Source: Clostridiales bacterium (GTDB lineage: Bacteria > Bacillota > Clostridia > Ch29). From it: a DNA stretch of 44,860 nt. Both the position numbers and the translations under genes were made by a program. Below, in pieces: positions 10,424 through 18,968 of the stretch. The notes under the pieces are model-generated. The model worked only from the letters and a program-made list of their open reading frames with translations, made no database searches and was not told the origin of the DNA. The stretch covers positions 1 through 44,860 of the forward strand of contig JAAYJF010000103.1 of assembly GCA_012523075.1 (NCBI GenBank), given 5' to 3'. Position 1 is the stretch's first letter. Every line of letters begins with the position of its first letter.

Positions 10424-10507
10424 ACGAACTACGAGCATTGACCCGGAACTTGTGACCCGGACTCTGTGATCTGTGAACTACGAACTACGAACTGTGATCT
10501 GTATAAG
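10424..10507 (+). repeat. Heptad repeat array 2 (before purM)
   Basis: Twelve consecutive 7-bp units stay in perfect register, including ACGAACT (four times or near), GTGATCT (twice), GTGAACT, GTGACCC and GGAACTT. The array directly follows the 203-bp palindrome and ends just before the purM ribosome site. Confidence 0.8.
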
Positions 10508-10522
10508 ACTGGGAGGGTTACT

Positions 10523-11560
10523 ATGGATAGGATGACCTACAGGGATGCCGGGGTGGATATAGACGCCGGCGCCCGGGCAGTGGAACTAATGAAGGAGCAC
10601 ATCAAGAAAACCCATACCCCCGGGATGCTGGGCGGCATAGGCGGCTTTGGCGGCGTCTTCCGGCCAGATTTTACCGGGTACAGGGACCCGGTGCTGGTTT
10701 CCGGGACCGACGGCGTGGGTACTAAACTGAAGATTGCCTTTCTGATGGACCGCCACGATACGGTGGGCATAGACTGCGTGGCCATGTGCGTAAACGATAT
10801 TGCCTGCATGGGGGCAAGGCCCTTATTCTTCCTTGATTACATAGCTATCGGAAGGCTGGAACCTGCTAAGGTAGCGGATATTGTGAAAGGCATATCCGAG
10901 GGCTGCTGCCAGGCGGGGTGCGCCCTTATAGGCGGTGAAACGGCGGAGATGCCTGACTTTTACAGACCCGGGGAATATGACATGGCGGGCTTTGCGGTAG
11001 GTATCGCTGACCGGGACGACATTATAGACGGGAGCAGCATACGGGCGGGGGACCTTTTAGTAGGGCTGCCCTCCTCAGGGCTACACAGCAATGGTTATTC
11101 GCTGGTAAGAAAGGTCCTCTTCGAAAAGGAGCGCATGAACGTCGAAACCTATGTGGAGGAATTGGGCTGCACCCTCGGCGAAGAACTCATTAAACCCACC
11201 AGTATTTATGTAAGACAGGTGTCAAAGGTTTTGAAAGCTGCCGACATTAAGGGCATAGTACATATAACCGGCGGCGGTTTTTACGAGAACATACCGAGGG
11301 TGATACCCGGTGGTTTGAAAGCCGATGTATACCTTGATGGCTGGGAAGTGCCAGCGGTGTTTAGGCTTATTCAGGGCCGGGGCGGCATTGAGGGGGAGGA
11401 AATGTACAGGACCTTCAATATGGGAATAGGCCTTGTAATGGTTGCGGCACCGGACCAGTCAGACCGGCTTCTTAAGGAGCTAAAGGACGACGGTGCCAGG
11501 GTTATAGGCAGGATATCCCAAGGAACCGGAGGAGTTGAACTATGGCCGGGAAAAGTATAG
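10523..11560 (+). CDS. purM: Phosphoribosylformylglycinamidine cyclo-ligase (AIR synthase)
   Basis: PurM closes the imidazole ring, converting FGAM to AIR with ATP. The 345-residue protein carries MTYRDAGVDIDAG at the N-terminus, VLVSGTDGVGTKLKIA, CVAMCVNDIACMGARPLFFLDY and ALIGGETAEMPDFY, all family signatures. The frame is open upstream into the heptad array, but ATG 10523 has GGGAGG about six bases before it and gives the normal N-terminus. It overlaps purN by 19 bp. The 334-bp gap after purF holds only the palindrome and the heptad array. Confidence 0.96.
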   Translation: MDRMTYRDAGVDIDAGARAVELMKEHIKKTHTPGMLGGIGGFGGVFRPDFTGYRDPVLVSGTDGVGTKLKIAFLMDRHDTVGIDCVAMCVNDIACMGARPLFFLDYIAIGRLEPAKVADIVKGISEGCCQAGCALIGGETAEMPDFYRPGEYDMAGFAVGIADRDDIIDGSSIRAGDLLVGLPSSGLHSNGYSLVRKVLFEKERMNVETYVEELGCTLGEELIKPTSIYVRQVSKVLKAADIKGIVHITGGGFYENIPRVIPGGLKADVYLDGWEVPAVFRLIQGRGGIEGEEMYRTFNMGIGLVMVAAPDQSDRLLKELKDDGARVIGRISQGTGGVELWPGKV

Positions 11561-12207
11561 CGGTGCTGGCGTCGGGCAGGGGTACAAACCTGCAGTCGTT
11601 AATAGACGGAATAAATTCCGGCAGCATCAAAAACGCAGCCCTTAAGCTTGTGGTCTCGGACAACCAAAGGGCCTATGCGCTGGAAAGAGCTATGACGGGT
11701 GGCATTGAGGCTATATGGATTAACCCACAGGCCTATAAGGGGCGCGGGGATTATAACGACGCAATAATGGAGGAGTTTAGGAAAAGGGACATTGACCTGG
11801 TGGTGCTGGCGGGGTACATGAGGATTTTGTCGGCGGCCTTTGTCCGGGCCTACAGGGATGCCATAATAAACGTCCACCCCTCGCTAATACCCTCATTCTG
11901 CGGCAAGGGGTACTACGGGGAGAGGGTACACCGGGAGGCGCTGGAGTACGGGGTAAAGGTCACCGGTGCCACGGTACACTTTGTGGACGAGGGCACCGAT
12001 ACCGGGCCGATAATACTTCAGCAGGCGGTGGAGGTGTTGCCGGGGGATACGGTGGACAGTCTGGCCAAAAGGGTGCTGCAGGTTGAACATACTCTTTTGC
12101 CCAGGGCGGTGGACCTGTACTGCCGGGGTTGTCTTAGCATAGAGGGAAGAAGGGTAATTATTTGCGGGGAAAATAACGGAGGTGCGTTATGCAAAGGAGA
12201 GCATTGA
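11542..12207 (+). CDS. purN: Phosphoribosylglycinamide formyltransferase
   Basis: PurN transfers a formyl group from 10-formyl-THF to GAR. The 221-residue protein has [19 protein letters not shown], the catalytic [10 protein letters not shown] (Asn-His pair) and [19 protein letters not shown] with the catalytic Asp. The FCGKGYYG sequence is the variant usual in clostridia, against the PG.HT loop of enterobacteria. The tail after residue 195 ([19 protein letters not shown]) is a little longer than in E. coli. It overlaps purM and purH by 19 bp each, implying strong translational coupling. Confidence 0.95.
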   Translation: MAGKSIAVLASGRGTNLQSLIDGINSGSIKNAALKLVVSDNQRAYALERAMTGGIEAIWINPQAYKGRGDYNDAIMEEFRKRDIDLVVLAGYMRILSAAFVRAYRDAIINVHPSLIPSFCGKGYYGERVHREALEYGVKVTGATVHFVDEGTDTGPIILQQAVEVLPGDTVDSLAKRVLQVEHTLLPRAVDLYCRGCLSIEGRRVIICGENNGGALCKGEH

Positions 12208-13733
12208 TAAGTGTTTCGAACAAAAACGGTATTATAGAGTTTGCGAAGGGGCTGGTGGACCTGGGCTACGAGATTATTTCGACCGGCGGTACCGCCAGTA
12301 CGCTGGAGCAGGCGGGAATAGCCGTTACCGGCGTTTCGGATATCACCGGTTTTCCCGAATGCCTGGACGGAAGGGTGAAGACTTTGCATCCCAATATCCA
12401 TGCGGGGCTGCTTGCCAGGAGAGACAACAGCGACCACATGAAACAGATTGAAGACCTTGGAATAAAGCCCATCGACCTGGTGGCTATTAACCTATATCCC
12501 TTTAAGGAGACTATACAAAAGCCTGGTGTGAGCCTTGAGGAGGCCATCGAAAATATTGACATTGGCGGGCCTACCATGCTGAGGGCCGCCGCTAAGAACT
12601 ACCAGGACGTGGCGGTGGTGGTGGACCCTGCGGATTACGGAAGAATTGTTGAGGAAATAGCAAAGCATGGGGAAGTATCCGTCGAGACCAAGTTTGAACT
12701 ATGCGCAAAGGTATTTATGCACACCGCCCACTACGATGCTTTAATCACCGATTATTTTGGTCGTAAAAAGGGTGTTCATTTTCCGGAGTACCTCACGCTG
12801 ACTTACGAGAAGGTTCAGGACCTCCGCTATGGTGAAAATCCGCACCAGAGGGCGGCCTTTTACAGGGAAATTGGCAAAAGGGAAGGGACGCTGGTGGAAG
12901 CCCGGCAACTGCACGGCAAGGAACTCTCCTTCAACAACATAAACGATACCAACGGTGCCCTGGAGCTTTTAAAGGAGTTTGAACCGTCAACACCGGTGGT
13001 TATTGGAGTTAAGCATACCAATCCCTGCGGAGTGGGAATGGGAGATACCATTTTTGAGGCCTGGCAGAAGGCCTTCCAGGCAGACCCGGTTTCTATATTC
13101 GGCGGGATTGTGGCGATAAACGGCCAAGTGGATGAGGAGACGGCAAAGGGTATTAATGAAATATTCGTGGAGATAGTGGTGGCTCCCTGCTACACCGATG
13201 GGGCGCTGGAAATACTAAAGGGCAAGAAGAACATAAGAATCCTAAAGCTTGATAACATAGAAAATACCAAGGCCAGTTCGGTAATTGACTTCAAAAAAGT
13301 AAACGGCGGCCTGCTGGTGCAGGACAGCAACCTTTTGCTACTGCAGGATGATTTAAAGGTGGTTACTAGGGAGAAGCCGGATGCGGCAGCCCTGCAGGAC
13401 CTACTGTTTGCCTGGAGGGTGGTAAAACATATTAAATCCAACGGGATAGTGCTGGCAAAGGATGGACAGACCCTTGGCATAGGCCCTGGCCAGGTGAACA
13501 GGATATGGGCGGTAGAGAACGCGATAAAACAGTCCAGGTTTGACCTTGAGGGCGCTGTGATGGCCTCCGATGCCTTCTTCCCCTTCCCCGACTGCGTCGA
13601 AGCGGCGGCCAGGGCCGGCATAAAGGCCATTATCCAGCCGGGCGGGTCGCTAAAGGACGGGGAATCGATAGAAGCGGCGGACAGGCTGGGGGTCGCGATG
13701 GTGCTTACCGGCATGAGGCACTTCAAGCACTAG
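12189..13733 (+). CDS. purH: Bifunctional AICAR formyltransferase / IMP cyclohydrolase
   Basis: PurH performs the last two steps to IMP. It is full length at 514 residues. The N-terminal cyclohydrolase domain shows [34 protein letters not shown] and INLYPF. The C-terminal formyltransferase domain has the catalytic [21 protein letters not shown] and [18 protein letters not shown] 12189 follows GGAGGTGCGTT and overlaps purN. The next gene, purD, follows heptad array 3. Confidence 0.97.
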   Translation: MQRRALISVSNKNGIIEFAKGLVDLGYEIISTGGTASTLEQAGIAVTGVSDITGFPECLDGRVKTLHPNIHAGLLARRDNSDHMKQIEDLGIKPIDLVAINLYPFKETIQKPGVSLEEAIENIDIGGPTMLRAAAKNYQDVAVVVDPADYGRIVEEIAKHGEVSVETKFELCAKVFMHTAHYDALITDYFGRKKGVHFPEYLTLTYEKVQDLRYGENPHQRAAFYREIGKREGTLVEARQLHGKELSFNNINDTNGALELLKEFEPSTPVVIGVKHTNPCGVGMGDTIFEAWQKAFQADPVSIFGGIVAINGQVDEETAKGINEIFVEIVVAPCYTDGALEILKGKKNIRILKLDNIENTKASSVIDFKKVNGGLLVQDSNLLLLQDDLKVVTREKPDAAALQDLLFAWRVVKHIKSNGIVLAKDGQTLGIGPGQVNRIWAVENAIKQSRFDLEGAVMASDAFFPFPDCVEAAARAGIKAIIQPGGSLKDGESIEAADRLGVAMVLTGMRHFKH

Positions 13734-13774
13734 GTTAGTGGCTAGTGGATAATCACTAACCACTAACCACTAAC
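13733..13774 (+). repeat. Heptad repeat array 3, self-complementary (purH-purD)
   Basis: Units GGTTAGT, GGCTAGT, GGATAAT are followed in the same 7-bp register by CACTAAC three times. The second half is the reverse complement of the first, so the transcript can form a hairpin directly before the purD ribosome site. Confidence 0.8.
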
Positions 13775-13790
13775 AGGAAGGAGTGTGTAC

Positions 13791-15044
13791 ATGAAGATAC
13801 TAATAGTCGGGAGTGGGGGCAGGGAGCACACCCTTGCGTGGAAGGTATCCCAAAGCCCCCTTATAGACAAAATCTATGCCGCTCCCGGCAATGGCGGCAT
13901 GGCGGACATTGCCGAGTGCGTTGACATAAAGGATACCGACATAAAAGGGCTTAGGGAGTTTGCGCAAAAAGAGGGGATAGACCTGACGGTGGTAGGCCCC
14001 GAGGCGCCCCTTATGGCGGGTATCGCCGACGAGTTCCAAAGGTACGGGCTGCGGGTCTTTGGTCCCAGTGCCAAAGCGGCCCTGTTGGAGGGAAGCAAGG
14101 TATTCTCCAAGGAGTTTATGAAAAGAAACGGTATCCCCACCGGCGACTTCAAGGTGTTTGACAGCTATGAGGAGGCGGTAAGGCAGGTGGATACCTACGG
14201 TTTTCCAGTGGTAATCAAGGCGGACGGCCTTGCCGCCGGCAAGGGGGTTATTATTGCCGGGGACAGCGAGGAAGCCAAAGATGCGTTAAGGGAAATGATG
14301 ATAGAACGCAAATTCGGTAGCGCCGGTGACAGGATATTGGTGGAGGAATTCCTTACGGGAACCGAGATGACAGTGCTCTGCTTTGTGGACGGCGAAACAA
14401 TAGTGCCGATGGAAAGTGCCAGGGACTACAAAAGAATCTTCGACGACGACAAGGGCCCGAATACCGGGGGTATGGGTACCTTCTCTCCCAACGATGTTTA
14501 CACCCCCGACATTGAAGAGGAGTTTCGCACCAAGGTAATGTTACCGGTGCTGGAGGCCGTCAAAAATGAGGGGATAGAGTACAGGGGTGTCCTATATTTT
14601 GGCCTTATGGTTACCGGAGACGGGATAAAGGTTCTGGAATTCAACTGCCGCTTCGGTGACCCGGAGACCCAGGTTATTCTGCCGCAGCTGGAGAGCGACC
14701 TGGTAGAGGTAATGAACTCGGTGGTGGATAAAAGGCTCTCCAAGCAGCACATTCGCTGGTCGGATAAGTCCTGCGTGTGTGTGGTCCTTGCCTCCGGCGG
14801 ATATCCCGGAAGCTACCAAAAGGGACTTTTGATAGAAGGCCTTGAGCAGGAGACCGGGGAAGAAGTATTTGTATTTCATGCAGGAACAAGGAAGGAGCAA
14901 GGCAGATACTATACAAATGGTGGCCGGGTAATGGGTGTTACCGCCCTGGGTACAGACATGCAAGAAGCCCGGGAAAAGGCCTATGCCGCCGCCGGTAGTA
15001 TACATTTTGAAGGAATGCAGTATCGAAGGGATATTGCAAAATAA
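13791..15044 (+). CDS. purD: Phosphoribosylamine-glycine ligase (GAR synthetase)
   Basis: PurD joins glycine to phosphoribosylamine with ATP. The 417-residue ATP-grasp enzyme starts MKILIVGSGGREHTLAWK. It has VVGPEAPLMAGI, the ATP-grasp VVIKADGLAAGKGV, NTGGMGTFSP and the metal-binding EFNCRFGDPETQ. ATG 13791 is preferred over a GTG two codons upstream, because GGAAGGAG is spaced seven bases from it. It is the last gene of the pur operon. The cluster lacks purC, purB and purK, which must be elsewhere if the pathway is complete. Confidence 0.96.
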   Translation: MKILIVGSGGREHTLAWKVSQSPLIDKIYAAPGNGGMADIAECVDIKDTDIKGLREFAQKEGIDLTVVGPEAPLMAGIADEFQRYGLRVFGPSAKAALLEGSKVFSKEFMKRNGIPTGDFKVFDSYEEAVRQVDTYGFPVVIKADGLAAGKGVIIAGDSEEAKDALREMMIERKFGSAGDRILVEEFLTGTEMTVLCFVDGETIVPMESARDYKRIFDDDKGPNTGGMGTFSPNDVYTPDIEEEFRTKVMLPVLEAVKNEGIEYRGVLYFGLMVTGDGIKVLEFNCRFGDPETQVILPQLESDLVEVMNSVVDKRLSKQHIRWSDKSCVCVVLASGGYPGSYQKGLLIEGLEQETGEEVFVFHAGTRKEQGRYYTNGGRVMGVTALGTDMQEAREKAYAAAGSIHFEGMQYRRDIAK

Positions 15045-15049
15045 TCGTG

Positions 15050-15095
15050 AAACAAACAGGGAACCGGGTCAAGAGCCCGATTCCCTGTTTGTCTC
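15050..15095 (+). terminator. Long hairpin ending the pur operon and the opposing small genes
   Basis: The arms ACAAACAGGGAACCGGG (15052-15068) and CCCGATTCCCTGTTTGT (15076-15092) pair with one mismatch around TCAAGAG. It lies between convergent genes and overlaps the last codons of the minus-strand gene, so it can serve both strands. The T tract is weak. Confidence 0.65.
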
Positions 15096-15260
15096 GTCGA
15101 CGTTTTGTCTGATAAATAGATAGTATGCGTTGTAGGCAAGTACCACCAGGCCGACGATAGAATTAAAGAATGCCCTGCTTGTTTCATCCATAAGGCCCCA
15201 GAAGTTTACTGCCGCAAGGACGGCCCCAACAACAACGTGTATGAGATGAAAAGTGGTCAT
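15069..15260 (-). CDS. Small two-helix membrane protein, unknown function
   Basis: This 63-residue protein has two predicted membrane segments, around HVVVGAVLAAVNFWGLM and SIVGLVVLAYNAYYLFI, separated by a short charged loop, and ends in a polar tail. ATG 15258-15260 follows GGGAGGTGAGATA, a strong ribosome site; upstream in-frame codons lack one. It is downstream of the other small minus-strand gene (15347-15550), probably in one transcript. I do not recognise a family. Confidence 0.65.
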   Translation of the reverse strand: MTTFHLIHVVVGAVLAAVNFWGLMDETSRAFFNSIVGLVVLAYNAYYLFIRQNVDETNRESGS

Positions 15261-15346
15261 TATCTCACCTCCCTGCAAGGTAGTTATTCCATCTTTCAAT
15301 ATAATGCCATTATGTTTTGAGAATTATTCCCTCCCGGTGCGTTTTT

Positions 15347-15550
15347 TCACCCTTCAAACCAGCCGGGAGAGGAAAGGTCCTCGCCGCTTATAACCTCCTC
15401 ACCGTCTATGAGCTTTAAAGGAAAGATAAGGGCATTGGTTGTCCGGTAGGGCGCAGGATAATCCTCGGTGTCATAGCTTTCAAACACGTTGTCGGGCAGG
15501 CGGCCGTAATCGCCGTATTCCTTGTATTTCTTTCGTTGGTTGTCCGTCAT
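15347..15550 (-). CDS. Small acidic hypothetical protein
   Basis: This 67-residue hydrophilic protein is rich in Tyr, Asp and Glu (YKEYGDYGRLPDN, ESYDTEDYPAPY) with no membrane segment, Cys motif or known domain. The start at 15548-15550 has GGAAGG six bases upstream. It diverges from yerC, with about 170 bp of AT-rich DNA between them that should hold both promoters. Coding status rests on the ribosome site and absence of a competing gene. Confidence 0.55.
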   Translation of the reverse strand: MTDNQRKKYKEYGDYGRLPDNVFESYDTEDYPAPYRTTNALIFPLKLIDGEEVISGEDLSSPGWFEG

Positions 15551-15661
15551 TGCATACCTTCCTTTCGTGCAATAATAATTATTGTTTACGCAAAAGTCAG
15601 GTATATTCCCGGTAAGCCGTGGGAAAGCTTGGTATACGTTAAAATTTTGCTCATAAAAGTG

Positions 15662-15690
15662 TTAAAGTATTAAACTTTTTGGGTTATAAT
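15662..15690 (+). promoter_or_regulatory. Probable yerC promoter with overlapping palindrome
   Basis: TATAAT at 15685-15690 is preceded, at 17 bases, by TTAAAG, a weak -35 box. The interval 15658-15679 reads AAGTGTTAAAGTATTAAACTT, an imperfect inverted repeat that could be an operator, perhaps for the TrpR-like product itself. The operator idea is inference. Confidence 0.4.
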
Positions 15691-15721
15691 TGATATAGAA
15701 AAAATGGAGGAGAGATGGAAT

Positions 15722-16048
15722 ATGGCCGTTAATCCGAAACTAAAGGATGAAGAGACCGACCACCTTTTCAGAGCCATTCTGCAGCTTAGAAACATGGACG
15801 AATGCTATATGTTCTTCGAGGACCTCTGTACCATCACCGAGCTTAAGGCCCTGGCCCAGAGGTTTACCGTTGCCCGTATGCTTAAGGAGGGAAAGACCTA
15901 CGGTGAGATCGTGGAGGCTACCGGAGCAAGTTCCGCCACCATAAGCAGGGTAAACCGATTCATCAAGTACGGGGCCGATGGGTATAATATTGTGCTGGAG
16001 CGGCTGGCAAAAGGTTCCGGCAGCGACAGGGAGTACAAGCCGGAATGA
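15722..16048 (+). CDS. yerC: YerC/YecD family TrpR-like DNA-binding protein
   Basis: This 108-residue protein has the Trp-repressor-like helix-turn-helix: AILQLRNMDECYMFFEDLC, TELKALAQRFTVARML, then the recognition region TYGEIVEATGASSATISRVN. It corresponds to B. subtilis YerC, which likewise lies between purD and pcrA. The regulon is not established to my knowledge; TrpR itself senses tryptophan, but no such link can be read here. ATG 15722 is chosen because GGAGGAGA ends eight bases before it, whereas ATG 15704 lies ahead of that site. Confidence 0.88.
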   Translation: MAVNPKLKDEETDHLFRAILQLRNMDECYMFFEDLCTITELKALAQRFTVARMLKEGKTYGEIVEATGASSATISRVNRFIKYGADGYNIVLERLAKGSGSDREYKPE

Positions 16049-16140
16049 GCAACCGGGTTTGAAAACTCTGTTTACGTAGCAGCATAGCAGTGTATCTATA
16101 GAACGAGGGAAAGAATCAAAAAATTTCGGGAGGTAGGTCT

Positions 16141-17097
16141 ATGGTAAAGGTAGTATGCACTTATACGCTATCCGAGGAGCAGCTGGGAAGGATAGAAAGA
16201 AGGCTGGGTGACAGGGCGGAGGTAATCAAGGTAAAGGACTTCGAGAAGGCAGGGGACGTGCTGGCCCAGGCAAGGGTGCTCCTGACAAACCAGCTAAAGA
16301 TTGACCAAAAAGACCTGGAAAAAATGGAAAACCTGGAATGGGTTCAGTGCGTTTTTTCGGGGATTAACCATTTCCCCCTTGATTATTTAAAGCACAAAGG
16401 AATAATACTAACCAACGCCAGGGGAGTACACAGGATACAAATGTCGGAGTTTATAGTAAGCCTTTTGCTCTCCATAGTAAGGAAATCCTATCATTATACA
16501 AAGGCCCATCTTGCAGGAAAATGGGACCCGGTCAAAATTGACGAGTTGTACGGAAAGACCATCGGGTTTATTGGCGTCGGTGCGGTGGCCCGGGAGACCG
16601 CCAGAAAATTACGCCCCTTTGATGTGCGTATAATAGGCGTAAAAAACACCGTGGAGGGCGTGGAACACTTCGATGAAATATACGGGATTGACGGGCTGGA
16701 CAGTTTGCTTGAACAAAGTGATTTTGTAATTACCCTTGTACCCCTTACCGATGAAACCGAAAAAATGATAGGTAAGGAGCAGTTCAGGAAAATGAAGCAG
16801 ACCGCCTGGTTTATAAACGTGGCCCGGGGACCGGTGGTAGACGAGCAATCTCTTATAAAGGCGGTCAAGGAAGGCTGGATAGCCGGGGCGGGGCTGGATG
16901 TGTTCGAGCAGGAGCCGCTGCCGGAGAATAGCCCGATATGGGGCCTGGACAACGTGATACTTACTCCTCATATTGCAGGACCGACACCGCATTATATGGA
17001 CCGGCTGATGGATTTGTTTATTGATAACCTGGAAGCCTTCGTAGAAGGCGATACGGAAAAAATGGTTAATGTAATTGATTACGATAAGCAATATTAA
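16141..17097 (+). CDS. D-isomer-specific 2-hydroxyacid dehydrogenase family protein
   Basis: This 318-residue NAD(P)-dependent oxidoreductase would reduce a 2-keto acid to a D-2-hydroxy acid, or the reverse. The dinucleotide loop is GFIGVGAVARETARKL, with Ala in place of the usual third Gly. The catalytic residues are present: Arg in NVARGPVVDEQSL, Glu in FEQEPLPENSPIW and His in LTPHIAGPTPHYM. After the second beta strand the sequence is IIGVKNTV, without the Asp that favours NAD+, so NADP+ is possible, as in GhrA-like enzymes. It is monocistronic. The physiological substrate cannot be read from sequence. Confidence 0.85.
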   Translation: MVKVVCTYTLSEEQLGRIERRLGDRAEVIKVKDFEKAGDVLAQARVLLTNQLKIDQKDLEKMENLEWVQCVFSGINHFPLDYLKHKGIILTNARGVHRIQMSEFIVSLLLSIVRKSYHYTKAHLAGKWDPVKIDELYGKTIGFIGVGAVARETARKLRPFDVRIIGVKNTVEGVEHFDEIYGIDGLDSLLEQSDFVITLVPLTDETEKMIGKEQFRKMKQTAWFINVARGPVVDEQSLIKAVKEGWIAGAGLDVFEQEPLPENSPIWGLDNVILTPHIAGPTPHYMDRLMDLFIDNLEAFVEGDTEKMVNVIDYDKQY

Positions 17098-17100
17098 GGA

Positions 17101-17240
17101 ATGGGGACACACCCTATTGTGATGTGTGAGGTGAGATATTAGATGTGGGATTTTAGCATAGCTTGGAAGGGTTGTCCTAGCTCCCACTTCCCTCATCCCA
17201 TATCCCACTTCCCAGAAGGATATCCTCATCGGTGTCCCAT
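17101..17240 (+). repeat. REP-like arms enclosing a heptad array (array 4)
   Basis: An ATGGGGACACACC arm at 17101-17113 is matched by an inverted GGTGTCCCAT near 17231-17240. Between them, 17119-17153 contains heptads GTGATGT, GTGAGGT, GAGATAT, TAGATGT, GGGATTT. The interval 17182-17216 contains TCCCACT, TCCCTCA, TCCCATA, TCCCACT, TCCCAGA, roughly the reverse complement type. No gene is visible in 17098-17469. Confidence 0.65.
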
Positions 17241-17250
17241 AGTTAGTCTT

Positions 17251-17286
17251 AGGAAGCAAGTGAACCGTTCCCTTGCTTCCTTTTTG
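17251..17286 (+). terminator. Intrinsic terminator after the 2-hydroxyacid dehydrogenase
   Basis: The perfect 10-bp stem AGGAAGCAAG (17251-17260) / CTTGCTTCCT (17272-17281) is followed by a run of T. A second, weaker hairpin with TTTTTT lies at 17301-17332 (GACAGG / CCCCATGTC). Confidence 0.8.
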
Positions 17287-17345
17287 ATTCAGACAGGAGC
17301 AGACAGGAGAACCGTCCCCATGTCTTTTTTCGACAATAATATATA

Positions 17346-17374
17346 TTGAAAAACCGGACTGGGTTGTTTAATAT
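17346..17374 (+). promoter_or_regulatory. Probable glnA promoter with near-match GlnR/TnrA box
   Basis: TTGAAA (17346-17351) and TAATAT (17369-17374) are 17 bases apart. The 17-mer at 17367-17383, TTTAATATATAATTACA, matches the GlnR/TnrA consensus TGTNA-N7-TNACA except at one position and overlaps the -10 box. Because the region is AT-rich, the box could be chance. Confidence 0.5.
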
Positions 17375-17469
17375 ATAATTACAAATATGTGGTGGGCCGG
17401 GAATATACTGGATATTACAGACAGAGAAATACTATGAATAAAAATTAGGTTAATAAGGAGGTAAGGTCT

Positions 17470-18900
17470 GTGTTTAACAGCTTTGACCAGCTGAAGACTT
17501 ATTGCGCCGACCAGGGTATCAAATTCGTGGACTTCAAGATGATAGACCTAAAAGGTAGGTGGCACCATCTTACTATGCCCTTAGAGCGGTTTACCGAAGA
17601 AGTAATGGTGGAGGGTATAGGCTTTGACGGGTCCAGCTACGGCTTTCTGACGGTGGAAAAATCCGACATGGCGTTTATACCCGATATAAAAAGCGCCTTC
17701 GTGGACCCCTTTACCAAGGTGCCCACCCTTGCGATGATAGGGGACATCTATACCCTCAACGGAGAACGGCAGCGTTACAGCGGGGACCCAAGGTTTGTGG
17801 CGGAAAAGGCGGAAAGGTACATGAAGCAAAGCGGCATAGCCGATACTTGCCTTTTGGGCCCGGAGTTGGAGTTCTATATCTTGGACCACGTTTCCCATAA
17901 GAATACACCCAATCACATGGAGGTATTCCTGGATTCGGCCCAGGCGGAGTGGAACTCCGCCGAAAGGGAGACCAAAAACTTAGGCTACAAGGTACCCGCC
18001 CACGGAGGCTATCATGTAGATTTGCCGATGGACATAACATTCGATTTAAGGAACGAAATGGTGGCCAACCTGGAAAACATCGGGGTGCCGGTTAAGTACC
18101 ATCACAGCGAAAACGGCGGTCCGGGCCAGGTGGAGATTGAGCTGGGATTTGGTTCATTAGGGATAAGCGCCGACAGGACAATGCTTTCAAAGTACATAGT
18201 AAAGAACACCGCCGTTGCCAACAACAAAACGGTAACCTTCATGCCAAAACCCTTCTTTGGCGAGGCGGGTAGCGGAATGCACGTACACATTCACCTTTTC
18301 AAAGAAGGGAAGCCTGTATTTTACGACCCAAAGGGGTATTCCGCTCTTAGCGATACTGCCCTTTATGCCATAGGCGGCATCCTTAAGCACTCCCCCGCCC
18401 TTATGGCCTTTACAAACCCCAGCACCAATTCTTATAAGCGCCTGGTACCCGGCTATGAAGCCCCGGTAAGCCTGTGCTTTGGCACCGCCAATAGGAGTTC
18501 GGTTATTAGGATACCGGGATACGCTACCACACCCGATGAAAAAAGGTTCGAGTACCGGCCGCTGGACGCAACCTCAAACCCCTATACTGCTTACTCTGCC
18601 CTTCTTATGGCGGCAATTGACGGAATAAAGAGCAAAATACACCCCACCGCCGAGGGCTTCGGGCCCTATGATATAAACGTTTACGACCTGGACGATGAGC
18701 AAAGGTCAAGGATTAAAAGCCTTCCCAAGTCGCTGGAGGAGGCCGCCGACAGCCTGGAGAAAGACTATGCCTTTCTGCTGGAGGGTGGGGTATTCACCGA
18801 GGGCATCATAAAGGACCAGCTTATGAGAATAAGGGAGGAAGCGCTAAGTATCGGTATAATACCGCACCCTGCAGAATATCAGTTGTATTATGACCTGTAG
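17470..18900 (+). CDS. glnA: Glutamine synthetase, GSI-beta type
   Basis: This enzyme makes glutamine from glutamate, ammonia and ATP. The 476-residue protein has GFDGSSYGF, the Glu-binding LGPELEFYI, MHVHIHLF, the NRSSVIRIPGY loop and EYRPLDATSNPY. It is longer than the 444-residue GSI-alpha typical of Firmicutes. Its C-terminal part (DINVYDLDDE, SLEEAADSLEKDYAFLLEGGVF, IIPHPAEYQLYYD) resembles proteobacterial GSI-beta, including a Tyr where adenylylation occurs there (NLYDLPPEE). No glnE or glnB is nearby. The GTG start at 17470 follows AAGGAGGTAAGG. The ABC importer downstream may share nitrogen control. Confidence 0.96.
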   Translation: MFNSFDQLKTYCADQGIKFVDFKMIDLKGRWHHLTMPLERFTEEVMVEGIGFDGSSYGFLTVEKSDMAFIPDIKSAFVDPFTKVPTLAMIGDIYTLNGERQRYSGDPRFVAEKAERYMKQSGIADTCLLGPELEFYILDHVSHKNTPNHMEVFLDSAQAEWNSAERETKNLGYKVPAHGGYHVDLPMDITFDLRNEMVANLENIGVPVKYHHSENGGPGQVEIELGFGSLGISADRTMLSKYIVKNTAVANNKTVTFMPKPFFGEAGSGMHVHIHLFKEGKPVFYDPKGYSALSDTALYAIGGILKHSPALMAFTNPSTNSYKRLVPGYEAPVSLCFGTANRSSVIRIPGYATTPDEKRFEYRPLDATSNPYTAYSALLMAAIDGIKSKIHPTAEGFGPYDINVYDLDDEQRSRIKSLPKSLEEAADSLEKDYAFLLEGGVFTEGIIKDQLMRIREEALSIGIIPHPAEYQLYYDL

Positions 18901-18940
18901 ACAGGTCCATATAGCGATATATGGTTAAATAAGGGATATT

Positions 18941-18968
18941 TTGACACTACATCAAAAAACGGAATACA
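18941..18968 (+). promoter_or_regulatory. Possible promoter of the amino-acid ABC importer
   Basis: A perfect TTGACA (18941-18946) is followed 16 bases on by AATACA, a poor -10 box. A seven-residue frame with a strong ribosome site (GGAGGTGAT, ATG 19063, reading MGTAWHQ) lies in the leader. It has no Leu/Ile/Val codons, so it does not look like an attenuation peptide. Just upstream, hairpins GACCTG/CAGGTC (18892-18907) and CCATATA-GCGA-TATATGG (18907-18924) may end the glnA transcript. Confidence 0.35.

Noticed and set aside
10424-10507. CRISPR or tandem iteron origin
   Set aside because: Units are only 7 bp, degenerate and have no spacers. No cas, rep or dnaA-box cluster is nearby.
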